From Streptococcus sanguinis (lineage in GTDB: Bacteria; Bacillota; Bacilli; Lactobacillales; Streptococcaceae), in assembly GCA_013378335.1 (NCBI GenBank), contig CP040556.1:1674001-1738000 (forward strand): 64,000 nt of DNA, in the 5' to 3' direction. Every line of letters begins with the position of its first letter. Within the stretch, counting starts at the first letter, position 1. This document shows positions 43,411-52,896 of the stretch, one piece after another. The translations under genes were made by a program, and so were the position numbers. The notes below the pieces were generated by a model. The model did no database searches, had not been told where the DNA came from, and saw only the letters and a program-made list of their open reading frames with translations.

Positions 43411-44142
43411 TCAGTCTTCAGCTACCAAACCAGCATTTTTTATGGCATACCGATCTATGATGATGCCATCATGACCAAAGAGAACTCCGTGGAGGACTCC
43501 GCCATAAACAGCTCCGCCATCCATGCCAATCTTGCCATCCTCAGTCATCCATAGCTGATCAGTTCCCGGTGCCTTATGCAAGAGGTAAAATGTTGGTGTA
43601 TGGCCAAAGACAATCGTTTTGCCAGTCTGATTGCTGCCTTCGTGAAAAGGCGCGCGAATCCAAACTTTTTGATAATCACTGGTCTCTCGCCAGTCTTTCA
43701 ACTCCAAATCTAGGCCAGCATGGACAAAAATGTACCGCTCTGTCTCCAATAGGAAAGGCATCTGACGAATAAAATCTACTAAATCGGCCGCCTCCGTCTT
43801 GACACGTTCCGCGTCTGCTACTCCATCTACAGGAGCACTGAGAGGTCGGCCTAAAAGCGAATTGATCGTCGTATCTCCGCCATTACGTCGGTAGTGGTCA
43901 TAAGACTTTTCAGGATTGTCCAGCCAGGTCAGAAACATATACTCATGATTGCCAGACAGACAAACAGCTCCTTCTTGGTCCACTAGGTCCTTGACCCGCT
44001 CCAAAACTGCTCGGCTGTCCTCACCACGATCTATCAAGTCGCCTAGAAAGACTAGTTGACTGCGACCATCCCAGTGCTGGAGCAGCTCATCTAGCATACC
44101 AGCCTTGCCATGGACATCACCGATTGCAAAATATTCTGTCAT
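43411..44142 (-). CDS. metallophosphatase, serine/threonine phosphatase family
   Basis: A 243-residue calcineurin-like phosphoesterase. Metal ligands are in GDVHG (near residue 8), GDLIDRGEDS, GNHEYMF, and the histidines in VHAGLD and FGHTPT. This motif set is that of the PrpA/ApaH-like bacterial protein phosphatase and Ap4A hydrolase group; the substrate is not evident. Start ATG 44142, eight bases after AGGAGG; a GTG nine bases upstream is less likely. It follows recN after a hairpin in the same direction. Confidence 0.88.
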   Translation of the reverse strand: MTEYFAIGDVHGKAGMLDELLQHWDGRSQLVFLGDLIDRGEDSRAVLERVKDLVDQEGAVCLSGNHEYMFLTWLDNPEKSYDHYRRNGGDTTINSLLGRPLSAPVDGVADAERVKTEAADLVDFIRQMPFLLETERYIFVHAGLDLELKDWRETSDYQKVWIRAPFHEGSNQTGKTIVFGHTPTFYLLHKAPGTDQLWMTEDGKIGMDGGAVYGGVLHGVLFGHDGIIIDRYAIKNAGLVAED

Positions 44143-44162
44143 ACGCGCCACCTCCTAAAGGA

Positions 44163-44192
44163 GACCGAAACACTAGTGTCTCAGCCTCGCTT
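44163..44192 (-). terminator. hairpin after recN
   Basis: On the minus strand GGCTGAGACAC-TAG-TGTTTCGGTCTCC and TTT. It probably reduces read-through from recN into the phosphatase gene. Confidence 0.6.
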
Positions 44193-44194
44193 GT

Positions 44195-45853
44195 TTATTT
44201 TTTTAATAACTCTCTGGCCTGAGTCAAAGCAGCCTCCGTCACATCTTCGCCAGCCAGCATCTTAGCGACTTCCTGAACACGCTCGTCAGCCGTCAGAAGC
44301 CGAACCGTTGAGACGGTCGAATTCTCATCCGAAATCTTCTCAATAAAGAACTGATAATCGGCAATCGCAATGACCTGAGGTAGATGGGAAATAGCCAAGA
44401 CTTGCCCGTTAGAGCCAATCTTGTGAATCTTCTGAGCAATAGCCTGGGCCACTCGGCCAGAAACGCCCGTATCCACTTCGTCAAAGACAATGCTGGTCTT
44501 GCCTTCCTTACGAGAAAAGGCAGACTTGATAGCCAACATGAGACGGGAAAGTTCCCCGCCAGACGCAACCTTTACCAGAGGTTTGAAATCCTCACCCGGA
44601 TTGGCTGAGATGTAAAACTCTACTTGTTCATTGCCTTCACGGTTGAACTTGCCCTTACTGAACTGCACTTTAAAGCGCGCCTTTTCCATGTAGAGGTGTT
44701 GCAGCTCTTGCTTGATTTCCGCTTCCAGCTTGGCTGCTAGGCCGTGACGAGCCTGACTCAGCTCCTGGGCCAGCTCTACCAGCTCTCTTTCCAAGGCCTT
44801 CAGCTCTCGGTCCATATCCTCTGAGGACAAGTTACTTCCAGTTAAAAGGCTGTATTCTTTGGAAATCTGAGCAAAGTAATCCAGCACATCATCTACTTGG
44901 CCGCCGTATTTACGCGTGATGCTATTAATCAAATCCAGACGACCCTCCACCTGTAGCAGCCGATCTCCGTCAAAATCCAGTCCATCTAAAATGTCCTCTA
45001 GGCGCTTGCTGACATCTTCTAAGACATAATATGTCTCTGACAAGCTGCCTGAAAGCTCCTTGTAGGCTGGATCGTAATCCTCGATAGACTCAAGGTCATT
45101 CATAGCTGAGCGGACATTGGTCAGACTGGAAAAATCTTCATTATCTAGCATGGTATAGGCGTTGGTCAGCGTATCGGCAATGAGCTTGTGGTTGAGCAAG
45201 CGATCCTGCTCCTGATGCAGGGCAGTATCTTCACCACTTTTGAGGGCTGCACTCTCAATCTCCGCCATCTGAAACTCCAGCATCTCAATTCTGGCCTTAT
45301 GCTCCTGCTGATTTTTCTGCAAAGTCAGGACTTGCTTGCGCAGGCTTCGATAGTGGTCAAAGGTTTCCTGATAGCGGCCTTTGAGATGCAAAAAGTCTGC
45401 TGAGCCAAACTCATCTAGCATGGCGATATGAAGCTGGGGTCTCATCAGCTCTTCCTGATCATGCTGACCATGGATATCCACCAAGTGCTGGCCGACAGCC
45501 TTTAGAACAGACAGATTAACCATCTGGCCATTGATACGGCTAACACTGCGGCCGTTTTGCAGAATTTCCCGACGGATAATCAGCTCATCGGTCAGCTCCC
45601 AGCCTTGCTCCTCAAAAATCTCTCGCAAAGCTCTGCTATTTTCCAGCGAAAAAAGTCCCTCTATCTCAGCTTTGGGTGCCCCATGACGAATAACATCCGT
45701 CGTAGCACGGCTGCCCAGCATCATGTTCATCGCATCAATAATAATAGACTTGCCGGCTCCGGTTTCCCCGGTCAAAACCGTCATACCTTGTTCAAAATTA
45801 AGGGAAATCTCCTCAATAATGGCAAAATTTTTAATCGAAATTTCTAATAACAT
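44195..45853 (-). CDS. recN: DNA repair protein RecN
   Basis: A 552-residue SMC-like ATPase acting in double-strand break repair and, in streptococci, transformation. Walker A is LTGETGAGKSIIIDAM at the N-terminus; the ABC signature KVASGGELSRLMLAIK and Walker B SIVFDEVDTGVSG are near the C-terminus; a coiled coil lies between about 150 and 360. Start ATG 45853 (MLLEISIKNFAI) after AGGAAAG, nine bases past the argR stop. Last gene of the xseA to recN operon. Confidence 0.95.
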   Translation of the reverse strand: MLLEISIKNFAIIEEISLNFEQGMTVLTGETGAGKSIIIDAMNMMLGSRATTDVIRHGAPKAEIEGLFSLENSRALREIFEEQGWELTDELIIRREILQNGRSVSRINGQMVNLSVLKAVGQHLVDIHGQHDQEELMRPQLHIAMLDEFGSADFLHLKGRYQETFDHYRSLRKQVLTLQKNQQEHKARIEMLEFQMAEIESAALKSGEDTALHQEQDRLLNHKLIADTLTNAYTMLDNEDFSSLTNVRSAMNDLESIEDYDPAYKELSGSLSETYYVLEDVSKRLEDILDGLDFDGDRLLQVEGRLDLINSITRKYGGQVDDVLDYFAQISKEYSLLTGSNLSSEDMDRELKALERELVELAQELSQARHGLAAKLEAEIKQELQHLYMEKARFKVQFSKGKFNREGNEQVEFYISANPGEDFKPLVKVASGGELSRLMLAIKSAFSRKEGKTSIVFDEVDTGVSGRVAQAIAQKIHKIGSNGQVLAISHLPQVIAIADYQFFIEKISDENSTVSTVRLLTADERVQEVAKMLAGEDVTEAALTQARELLKK

Positions 45854-45861
45854 AGGCTTTC

Positions 45862-46293
45862 CTACCAATGGTGAATGATGGTTGCAATCCTTGCAGCTGC
45901 TTCCTCTGTCATCATAACCATCAAAATACTGTCGTTGTCTGCCAAGATACTGAAAATATCCTCAGCAAATTCATTTCTAAGATGACGCTTGACCAGTGCT
46001 GTGCTCCCCGGTACCAGACTGAGATTGATCATGTTTCCCAAAACCTGACAGGACAGGATATTATTTTCAGCCAAGCCCAGACTGCTAGTCATGGTCTTAG
46101 GCAGCTCGTAGATATAAGTGTTATCCTTGAGCGGTATCTTGACAATGCCCAGTTCCTTGATATCCCTAGAGACCGTAGCCTGGGTCGCTGTAATCCCAGA
46201 CTCCCTGAGATGTTCTACAATTTCCTCCTGTGTGCCAATGTCATAGTCACTGACAAAGCGTCTAATCTTTTCTAATCTATCCTTCTTATTCAT
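45862..46293 (-). CDS. argR: arginine repressor ArgR/AhrC
   Basis: A 143-residue ArgR. N-terminal winged helix with TQATVSRDIKELGIVKI; C-terminal hexamer and arginine-binding domain with GSTALVKRHL and an acidic ILADNDSILMVM segment (DD-type arginine contact here as DN). Controls arginine synthesis and the arc pathway. The ATG overlaps the 3' end of tlyA, and recN starts nine bases after its stop, so it is embedded in the operon. Streptococci carry two or three ArgR-type proteins; this operon context identifies the one next to recN. Confidence 0.92.
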   Translation of the reverse strand: MNKKDRLEKIRRFVSDYDIGTQEEIVEHLRESGITATQATVSRDIKELGIVKIPLKDNTYIYELPKTMTSSLGLAENNILSCQVLGNMINLSLVPGSTALVKRHLRNEFAEDIFSILADNDSILMVMMTEEAAARIATIIHHW

Positions 46294-47101
46294 CCTTAAA
46301 TTCCTTGTGTGCAGCCTCTACGACAGCTGTCATCATTACTGAATCAAGAGCCTGCGGTTCTGTACTCTTTTCTAAATAGGCCAGAAATTCTACATTGCCC
46401 TGACCTCCCTGAATGGGAGAAAAATCCAGTCCCCTGACAGAAAAGCCAGCCTCCATCATAAATGCTGTCACCTTTTCCAGAACTGCCAAATGGACCTTTT
46501 TATCCTTGACAATCCCTTTTTTCCCAATCTGCTCGCGGCCTGCTTCAAACTGAGGCTTGATCAAGGCGATCACTTGGCCATCCCGAGCCAAAATCTCATG
46601 CAGAGCTGGCAAAATCAAACTCAGCGATATAAAGCTGACGTCAATACTGGCAAAGCTAGGCTCCTGCTCAAAGTCAGTCCTTTGGGCATAGCGAAAATTA
46701 AACTGCTCCATGCTGATGACCCGCTCGTCCTGTCTGAGCTTCCAGGCCAGCTGATTGGTCCCCACATCCACTGCATAGACCAGCTTAGCACCGTGCTGCA
46801 GCATGACATCTGTAAAACCGCCGGTCGAAGCTCCGATATCCAAGGTCACTCGGTCAGTGACCGAAATATCAAAGACTTGCAAAGCCTTTTCTAGCTTGAG
46901 CCCGCCTCGGCTGACATATCTGAGTTTCTCACCTTTTAAGCGCAGCTCTGTTCCTGTGTCAATCTTTTCACCAGGCTTGTCAAAGCGCTGGCCATTGACC
47001 GCAGCAATAACCAGCCCAGCCATGACGCCACGCTTAGCCTGCTCTCTGGTCTCAAAGAGCCCTTGTCTGTAAGCCAGCACATCTACTCTTTCCTTAGCCA
47101 T
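46286..47101 (-). CDS. tlyA: TlyA family rRNA (cytidine-2'-O)-methyltransferase
   Basis: A 271-residue TlyA/YqxC protein: an N-terminal S4 RNA-binding domain ([15 protein letters not shown] to ERVDVL-type start and RYVSRGGLKLEKAL) and a FtsJ-like methyltransferase with the SAM loop DIGASTGGFTDVML and the catalytic K-D-K-E pattern (IALIKPQFEAGR). In mycobacteria TlyA methylates 16S and 23S rRNA; older annotation calls it hemolysin A. Overlaps ispA and argR by 8 bases each. Confidence 0.92.
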   Translation of the reverse strand: MAKERVDVLAYRQGLFETREQAKRGVMAGLVIAAVNGQRFDKPGEKIDTGTELRLKGEKLRYVSRGGLKLEKALQVFDISVTDRVTLDIGASTGGFTDVMLQHGAKLVYAVDVGTNQLAWKLRQDERVISMEQFNFRYAQRTDFEQEPSFASIDVSFISLSLILPALHEILARDGQVIALIKPQFEAGREQIGKKGIVKDKKVHLAVLEKVTAFMMEAGFSVRGLDFSPIQGGQGNVEFLAYLEKSTEPQALDSVMMTAVVEAAHKEFKDE

Positions 47102-47969
47102 TCAATCTCAAACTTTCTATTATCTTTTGAATTTCTCCGCCTGAAAACTCTGTCTTTTCTTCCAAGTCTATCAGAATGTCCACAGCTTCATCAAGAGTCT
47201 GATTGAAAAAGTTCTTAGCTCCATCTAGACCCAGAAAGGCTGGATAAGTCGACTTGGCCGCAGCTAAATCTTTCTGCGGGGTTTTACCCAGCTCTTCAAA
47301 ACTAGCTGTCACATCCAAAATATCATCCCGCACTTGAAAGGCCAGCCCCAAGAGCTCTCCAATCCTACGAAGCTTGTCTTGAACAGACTTCTCGACCTCA
47401 GCAATCAAACCAGCTGCGACAAAGGGATACGTTAGAAGTTTTCCAGTCTTATTGGCATGGATGTTTTTTAAATCTTCTAAACTAATTGCTTGTCCTTCGC
47501 CTTGCATGTCCAGAACTTGTCCTGCGACCATACCAAAGCTCCCTGCTGCCAGAGACAACTCAGAAATCAATTCCACCTTGACCTGACTAGGCAGCTCAGC
47601 CTTTGCCAATAGTCCATAGGGGTCTAAAAAGAGAGAGTCACCCGCCAAAATAGCCATATCCTCTCCAAACTTCTTATGGCTAGTCAAGCGGCCGCGACGA
47701 TAGTCGTCATCATCCATAGCCGGCAAATCATCATGGATAAGGCTGCCAGTGTGAATCATCTCAAGAGCCGCTGCGACCTGATAATGGGCCTCAGTCAGCT
47801 CTAGGCCAAAAGCTTGAATCAACTCTAATAGCAGTAAGGGTCGAATCCGCTTGCCGCCAGCCTGCACAGAGTACAAAATAACTTCTGATAAATCCGGCGA
47901 CACTTGCTGAGATTTATAAAAATCTTCAATCGTCAGACCGATTTTTTCCAGTTTCTCGTTTCTTGTCAT
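47094..47969 (-). CDS. ispA: polyprenyl synthetase (farnesyl/geranyl diphosphate synthase)
   Basis: A 291-residue trans-prenyltransferase. First Asp-rich motif [15 protein letters not shown], second [15 protein letters not shown] binds the allylic substrate. It makes farnesyl diphosphate for undecaprenyl lipid carrier synthesis. Its ATG overlaps the xseB stop (4 bases), the order xseA-xseB-ispA-tlyA being widespread in Firmicutes. Confidence 0.95.
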   Translation of the reverse strand: MTRNEKLEKIGLTIEDFYKSQQVSPDLSEVILYSVQAGGKRIRPLLLLELIQAFGLELTEAHYQVAAALEMIHTGSLIHDDLPAMDDDDYRRGRLTSHKKFGEDMAILAGDSLFLDPYGLLAKAELPSQVKVELISELSLAAGSFGMVAGQVLDMQGEGQAISLEDLKNIHANKTGKLLTYPFVAAGLIAEVEKSVQDKLRRIGELLGLAFQVRDDILDVTASFEELGKTPQKDLAAAKSTYPAFLGLDGAKNFFNQTLDEAVDILIDLEEKTEFSGGEIQKIIESLRLNG

Positions 47970-48178
47970 TCCATTTCCGTTTCTGTGCCGTCTGCCTGCA
48001 TGACCTTAACTAAGGTCTTTTCTGCCTTGTCCAGACTAGCCTGGAGCTCCTTTGAAAGCTTCATCCCTTTTTGGAATTCCGCAATCGCCTCTTCTAGCGC
48101 TACATCACCATTTTCCAGCTTTTGGACAATGACTTCCAAGTCTGCTAAGTTTTCTTCAAATTTCTTTTCTTTGGACAT
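47966..48178 (-). CDS. xseB: exodeoxyribonuclease VII small subunit
   Basis: A 70-residue XseB: two helices with the typical [20 protein letters not shown] and [16 protein letters not shown] pattern. It binds the XseA C-terminal helices and is needed for ExoVII activity. It overlaps xseA by 23 bases and ispA by 4, which indicates tight translational coupling. Confidence 0.95.
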   Translation of the reverse strand: MSKEKKFEENLADLEVIVQKLENGDVALEEAIAEFQKGMKLSKELQASLDKAEKTLVKVMQADGTETEME

Positions 48179-49496
48179 GTTTTACCTCTACTTCCAACTG
48201 CCCATCCCGCATAAACAGGGTCAGTTCATCTTTTTCTTCAATACCTGCACTTGACTCGACAACCTTTTGATTCTTTTGGACAATAGCATAGCCACGCGCC
48301 ACGATTCGACTGGTATCCAGCATAAGCAAGGCCTCGGATAATCTCCTGACTTGAGCCACCTTGTTATCATAAATGACCGCCATGTTGCTGCGCAGCAAGC
48401 GCTCCAGCTGGGCAGTCTGCTCCTGAAGACGCTGAACACGACTGAGCGGATTCAATGCCTCCAAACGATGCTGCAAGATTTTGACCCGCTGTTGCTCTTC
48501 ACTATAATATTCGCGAATTTTTTGCTTGAGTCGCAGGTTGAGCTGGTCTAATTTCTGCAGATGACCATCATAGAGCCGCTCTGGCTGCCGGAAGATAACC
48601 GACTGGGTCAGTTTATTCAGTCGCTCTCGATAATAGCTCAGGCGATTGGAAATCGCTCGTGACATGCGGTTTTCCTGCTGCTGCAAATGTCCCAGAAGAT
48701 CCAGCTTGGTGACTGGTGTTGCTAACTCAGCTGCAGCCGTAGGAGTCGCAGCCCTGCGATCTGCCACAAAGTCCGCCAAAGTCGTATCTGTCTCATGGCC
48801 GACACTAGAAATAACAGGAATCCGAGACTCAAAAATAGCCCGAACTGTTTCCTCTTCGTTGAAAGCCCAGAGATCTTCGATAGAACCGCCACCTCGACCA
48901 ATAATCAGCACATCCAAATCCGACCGCTCATTGGCCAGTCTGATGTGGTCAGCAATCTGAGCTGCAGCCCCATCTCCCTGCACTTTTGTCGGATAAAGGA
49001 CAATCTCCACTCCCGGAAAGCGACGGCTGACCGTCGTGATAATATCCCGGATGACCGCTCCGCTGAGACTGGTTACAACACCGATTTTCTTAGGAAACTG
49101 GGGCAAGGCTTGCTTGAATTTATCTTGAAAAAGCCCTTCTTCTCCCAGTTTTTTCTTGAGCTGTTCAAACTGGATAGCCAAGGCACCGATACCATCTGGC
49201 TCCGCTTTTTCAACGATGATAGAATAAGAACCGCTCGGCTCATAGAGCTGCACCCGGCCAATGACATTGATTTTCATGCCTTCTTCCAGCTCAAAACCCA
49301 ACTTCTGGTAGACACCAGACCAAATCGTAACCTGAATGACGGCCTTTTCATCTTTCAATGAGAAATACTGATGATTGGGGCGCCGGCGGAAATTGGACAC
49401 CTGGCCAGTCAGATAGACCCGCTCCAAATAAGGATCCCGCTCAAACTTCATCTTCAGATACTTGGTCAAGGTCGAAACCGACAAATACTCTGGCAT
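48156..49496 (-). CDS. xseA: exodeoxyribonuclease VII large subunit
   Basis: A 446-residue XseA, the catalytic subunit of a single-strand exonuclease. N-terminal OB fold ([26 protein letters not shown]), catalytic part with [30 protein letters not shown] and [28 protein letters not shown] motifs (given in pieces), then a long coiled coil at about 260-400. First gene of the operon; -10 TATAAT lies about 40 bases upstream of the ATG. Confidence 0.95.
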   Translation of the reverse strand: MPEYLSVSTLTKYLKMKFERDPYLERVYLTGQVSNFRRRPNHQYFSLKDEKAVIQVTIWSGVYQKLGFELEEGMKINVIGRVQLYEPSGSYSIIVEKAEPDGIGALAIQFEQLKKKLGEEGLFQDKFKQALPQFPKKIGVVTSLSGAVIRDIITTVSRRFPGVEIVLYPTKVQGDGAAAQIADHIRLANERSDLDVLIIGRGGGSIEDLWAFNEEETVRAIFESRIPVISSVGHETDTTLADFVADRRAATPTAAAELATPVTKLDLLGHLQQQENRMSRAISNRLSYYRERLNKLTQSVIFRQPERLYDGHLQKLDQLNLRLKQKIREYYSEEQQRVKILQHRLEALNPLSRVQRLQEQTAQLERLLRSNMAVIYDNKVAQVRRLSEALLMLDTSRIVARGYAIVQKNQKVVESSAGIEEKDELTLFMRDGQLEVEVKHVQRKEI

Positions 49497-49597
49497 GTCC
49501 TTTCCCTTTCTTTTCTAGTTTTTCCGTAACTTTTATTATAACAAAAAACTGCATAAAAAACCGATTACAAAGTCTAAAAATACCCTGAAAAGCAAGA

Positions 49598-49634
49598 AAA
49601 AAACTGGGCTTCCACAAAAGAAACCCAGCTGACT
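49598..49634 (-). terminator. terminator of nnrD
   Basis: On the minus strand CTGGGTTTC-TTTTGT-GGAAGCCCAG and seven Ts. Confidence 0.85.
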
Positions 49635-49652
49635 TAAAACCCAAGAAAAAGT

Positions 49653-50495
49653 CTACTGACTCATCTCCTTCATCCACTTTGGAATGACCCTGCTGATTGC
49701 CGTTGGCAGGACGACATAAGCTTCATGACTCAATTCATCAGCGATAAGGGAGTGAAGAAGGGTTGCAGCCGCCACTCGCTCAAAGAGACTGCTTGACTTG
49801 AACTGACCCGCAAAAGCGGCAATCATACCTGCCAGCGTATCCCCCATGCCGCCAGTTGCCTGATAAGGTCCGCCTACTGTCAGCTCAAAGACCTGTTCTT
49901 GCCCACTTTGATAAATGGTCGTCCCATGCTTTTTCTGCACGACAATACTGCCCAGTGGCAACTGATTGACCGCCGCCTGATTGGCTGCCGCTGCCTGATC
50001 TGACAAGCTCAAACCCGATAAGCCTTCCCACTCCTTCTGGTGAGGCGTAAAAACTGTTTGGGCTTTTGGAAATGGCAAAGCTGCCTTGCTAAAGAGTGAA
50101 ATGGCACCGCCATCCATGATAAGTATCTGTTGTTCTGACACAGTCTGGATTACCTTTTGTAGGATATCTAGACCTAGTTGATTCTCCGCCAAGCCAGGAC
50201 CAATCAAGACTAGATCCGATTTAGCCAGCTGCTCTGTCAATCGGTCTTGCTCCTCTATGTCAAAGGCCATGGCCTCCGGTAAATGACTGTGCAGAGGGGC
50301 GATATTTTCTCTATCTGTAGCAACAGTCACCAGACCGGCTCCGCTATTGACTGCTGCTAAAGCAGCCATGATAATGGCGCCCCCATAAGGATAGGTCCCC
50401 CCAATCAATAAGAGACGGCCGTAATCGCCCTTGTGACTATCCAAGGGACGTTCCCTAATGACTTTTTTTAAAAAATTTTCAGCATTTTTTGACAT
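49653..50495 (-). CDS. nnrD: ADP-dependent (S)-NAD(P)H-hydrate dehydratase
   Basis: A 280-residue YjeF C-terminal domain protein of the ribokinase fold, repairing hydrated NAD(P)H. Motifs: GDYGRLLLIGGTYPYGGA, LVLIGPGLAEN, FTPHQKEWEGL and the active-site GGMGDTLAGMIAA near residue 225. The epimerase half (NnrE) is not fused here. The ATG at 50495 follows TAGGAG. Single gene behind the HAD-folD pair, with its own terminator. Confidence 0.92.
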   Translation of the reverse strand: MSKNAENFLKKVIRERPLDSHKGDYGRLLLIGGTYPYGGAIIMAALAAVNSGAGLVTVATDRENIAPLHSHLPEAMAFDIEEQDRLTEQLAKSDLVLIGPGLAENQLGLDILQKVIQTVSEQQILIMDGGAISLFSKAALPFPKAQTVFTPHQKEWEGLSGLSLSDQAAAANQAAVNQLPLGSIVVQKKHGTTIYQSGQEQVFELTVGGPYQATGGMGDTLAGMIAAFAGQFKSSSLFERVAAATLLHSLIADELSHEAYVVLPTAISRVIPKWMKEMSQ

Positions 50496-50602
50496 GATAT
50501 TCTCCTAGAACAACTTCATCCTGCACTTGTCTCAACATGACCAAACCTATCTTCATTATACACTAAAAGGCACCTAAACAGGTGCCTCGTATCGCAAGAA
50601 AG

Positions 50603-51376
50603 TTATTTTCTTCGGAAATCTGCAAATTTTTGTAAGATTCTTGCTGCGACTGCCTTGGGTAAATTTTCCTGAAAGGCGACCTGCTCATCCGCATAATCGC
50701 TCAAGCCTGAGAAATCCCCAACCTGCACAGCGTAGAGAGAATTCTTAAAGAGCTGGATATCATTTTGATCATTACCAAAAGCCACATAATCTGATCCGCA
50801 AAGTTCCTTTACAGTTGAAGCTTTATTGGTTTCAGCCGGATTGATATAAAAACATTTCTCATGTTCATGATAGTCTAGACTCAGATTGGGCAAGTTTGCA
50901 AAACGAGCCTGTAAATCGTCTAAGAGCTGCTCATGATTCCCCATGTAAATAACAAGCTTAATAGGATGCTGGAGTTCAGTCAGTTCCAGCCGTCTTGCCC
51001 GCTTGAGAGGATCTACACTGGCAATAAAAGGGATTTTTTCTAAAATCTGGCCGCTGTAGTCAAAAGTATTATCAACGAAAAAAGGTAAATTATAGGTCAA
51101 ACAAATGTCTAGAATGGCTTGATAACTTGACTGATGAAGCTGACGCTCAAATATCAGCTGTCTCTTCTGATAAGCTACTCCGCCGTTCAGGCCAATCACT
51201 ATCTGCTGGCTCAGTTCCGGCCCCAATAGTCCTAGACAATCTCGATAAGAACGCGCCGAAGCAAACAGAACTTCATGCCCAAACTGAGGAGCCGTTAGCA
51301 GAACCTGCTTAATCTCCTCATCAATCGTCATATAATCAAAGGACAAGGTCCCATCCAAATCAAAAACAAATTTCAT
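50603..51376 (-). CDS. Cof-type HAD-IIB family hydrolase
   Basis: A 257-residue HAD phosphatase. Motif I is [10 protein letters not shown] (nucleophile D and acid D), motif II FASARSY, Lys of motif III in [10 protein letters not shown], motif [13 protein letters not shown]. Such enzymes hydrolyse sugar phosphates or flavin phosphates; substrate unknown. It overlaps the end of folD by four bases, in the same direction. Confidence 0.9.
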   Translation of the reverse strand: MKFVFDLDGTLSFDYMTIDEEIKQVLLTAPQFGHEVLFASARSYRDCLGLLGPELSQQIVIGLNGGVAYQKRQLIFERQLHQSSYQAILDICLTYNLPFFVDNTFDYSGQILEKIPFIASVDPLKRARRLELTELQHPIKLVIYMGNHEQLLDDLQARFANLPNLSLDYHEHEKCFYINPAETNKASTVKELCGSDYVAFGNDQNDIQLFKNSLYAVQVGDFSGLSDYADEQVAFQENLPKAVAARILQKFADFRRK

Positions 51377-52227
51377 GATTCAAGACTCCGTTTAAAGGCC
51401 TGGTAGGTCTGCTCCATCAGCATGGTAATGGTCATAGGCCCAACACCTCCAGGTACAGGGGTAATCAGACTAGCAATTTCAGCAACTTCATCAAACTTAA
51501 CATCGCCAATCAGCTTGCCATTTTCATCTCGGTTCATACCGACATCAATGACAACAGCGCCTTCCTTGACAAAGTCCTTGGTCACAAAATATCCACGACC
51601 GATAGCCACCACTAAAATATCTGCCCGCTTAGCAGTCTTAGCTAGATTGTGGGTCCGCGAATGCGTTAGGGTCACTGTCGCATTCTTAGCTAAAAGGAGC
51701 TGAGCCATGGGCTTACCAACAATATTACTCCGCCCGATGACGACCGCTCGCTTGCCTTCTAGTTCAACACCATATTCATGGAACATTGCCATAATGCCTG
51801 CAGGAGTAGCTGGAATCATAACTGGATGGCCGCTCCATAGCTTGCCCATGTTAAGCGGATGAAAGCCATCAACATCCTTGTCTGGATCAATGGCCAGCAG
51901 CACAGCTTCATCATCAATATGCTCAGGCAAGGGCAACTGGACTAAAATGCCATGCCAATCAGGATTTTGATTATAAATTTCAATCAAGCTCAAGAGCTCT
52001 TCTTGGCTGGTCTCTTCTGGCAGACGTTCTATCTTACTCCGAAAGCCAGCAGCCAAGGCAGAGCGCTCTTTATTACGCACGTAGATTTGACTGGCTGGAT
52101 TATTTCCCACCACAATCACTACCAAGCCCGGTACCTGACCTGTCTTTTCTTTGAGGCGAGCCGTTTTTTCGGCTAATTTTTTCTGAAGCTTCTCTGCCAA
52201 ACCTCTACCATCAATAATCTGCGCCAT
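51373..52227 (-). CDS. folD: bifunctional methylenetetrahydrofolate dehydrogenase/cyclohydrolase
   Basis: A 284-residue FolD for one-carbon folate metabolism. Catalytic Lys is in [12 protein letters not shown], then the [27 protein letters not shown] and [17 protein letters not shown] blocks, and C-terminal [15 protein letters not shown]. Full length. The ATG at 52227 has a weak ribosome site (GAAATGAGAATG). First gene of a two-gene unit with the HAD hydrolase. Confidence 0.96.
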   Translation of the reverse strand: MAQIIDGRGLAEKLQKKLAEKTARLKEKTGQVPGLVVIVVGNNPASQIYVRNKERSALAAGFRSKIERLPEETSQEELLSLIEIYNQNPDWHGILVQLPLPEHIDDEAVLLAIDPDKDVDGFHPLNMGKLWSGHPVMIPATPAGIMAMFHEYGVELEGKRAVVIGRSNIVGKPMAQLLLAKNATVTLTHSRTHNLAKTAKRADILVVAIGRGYFVTKDFVKEGAVVIDVGMNRDENGKLIGDVKFDEVAEIASLITPVPGGVGPMTITMLMEQTYQAFKRSLES

Positions 52228-52396
52228 GTCATTCTCATTTCTTTTTCATTATCTTTTTCATTATACCAAAAAAATCTGTGTCCAGCCTATAACTTTTTCT
52301 TATACAAGGTTATAAGACGAGGATTCATTAGCACCTAGTGGTAAAATTTTCAGCCCTACTAAATCTTTTTCAAAATAAGATAAAAAGGGTAAAAAT

Positions 52397-52420
52397 AAAA
52401 AGCAGCAAAGTGCTTTTTAG
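52397..52420 (-). terminator. terminator of the DUF1797 gene
   Basis: On the minus strand AAAAAGCA-CTTTGC-TGCTTTTT then ATTTTT; the stem overlaps the stop codon of the gene. Confidence 0.8.
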
Positions 52421-52647
52421 TAGAGTAATTCATAAATTTCCATTGCAATCAAATCGATGCTGTCGAAAGTATAGGTCTCACGCGCTGCAACGTCACGCAA
52501 GGTGAAGACAGAGCCGTTTTCTTCGTCGTAACTGTAAGCTACTTCTGCTACAACCACTCCTTCACGCTCAAAATTACGTTTCAAATTTCCGCCATCCTTA
52601 GCCATAGCTTCTAAGCGGTTGATAATTCTAACTAAATGTGATTCCAT
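52417..52647 (-). CDS. ykuJ: DUF1797 (YkuJ) family protein
   Basis: A 76-residue protein, MESHLVRIINRLEAMAKD at the start, FEREGVVVAEVAYSYD in the middle and IDLIAMEIYELLY at the end. Length and sequence match the DUF1797/YkuJ family of small cytosolic proteins, whose function is not known. The ATG at 52647 is preceded by TAGGAGAAAC. Single gene. Confidence 0.85.
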   Translation of the reverse strand: MESHLVRIINRLEAMAKDGGNLKRNFEREGVVVAEVAYSYDEENGSVFTLRDVAARETYTFDSIDLIAMEIYELLY

Positions 52648-52787
52648 TTTGTTTCTCCTATTTACTTAGTTCCCTCTTATTTTACCATAAATAGCGACTG
52701 AAATACCACTAAAAGCCCATTTTTTGTAATTTTTCAAGAATTTGTTTTCATTCTGCTCGGTCTAAGGGAGGATTTTGTAGTAAATTC

Positions 52788-52845
52788 TTGCAAAGTTCGA
52801 GAATACTGATATAATGAAACTATAAAACTTTGACTATTTTTGACC
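52788..52845 (+). promoter_or_regulatory. clpE promoter with CtsR operator
   Basis: TTGCAA (52788-52793), 16 bases, TATAAT (52810-52815). TTTGACTATTTTTGACC at 52829-52845 is the CtsR heptad direct repeat read from the other strand (GGTCAAA-AAT-AGTCAAA). It lies just downstream of the probable transcription start, where repressor binding would block RNA polymerase. Confidence 0.88.
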
Positions 52846-52896
52846 TTTAATTATTTCTATAAATAGCTTGCACACTAAAAGAAAAGAGGTATCTGC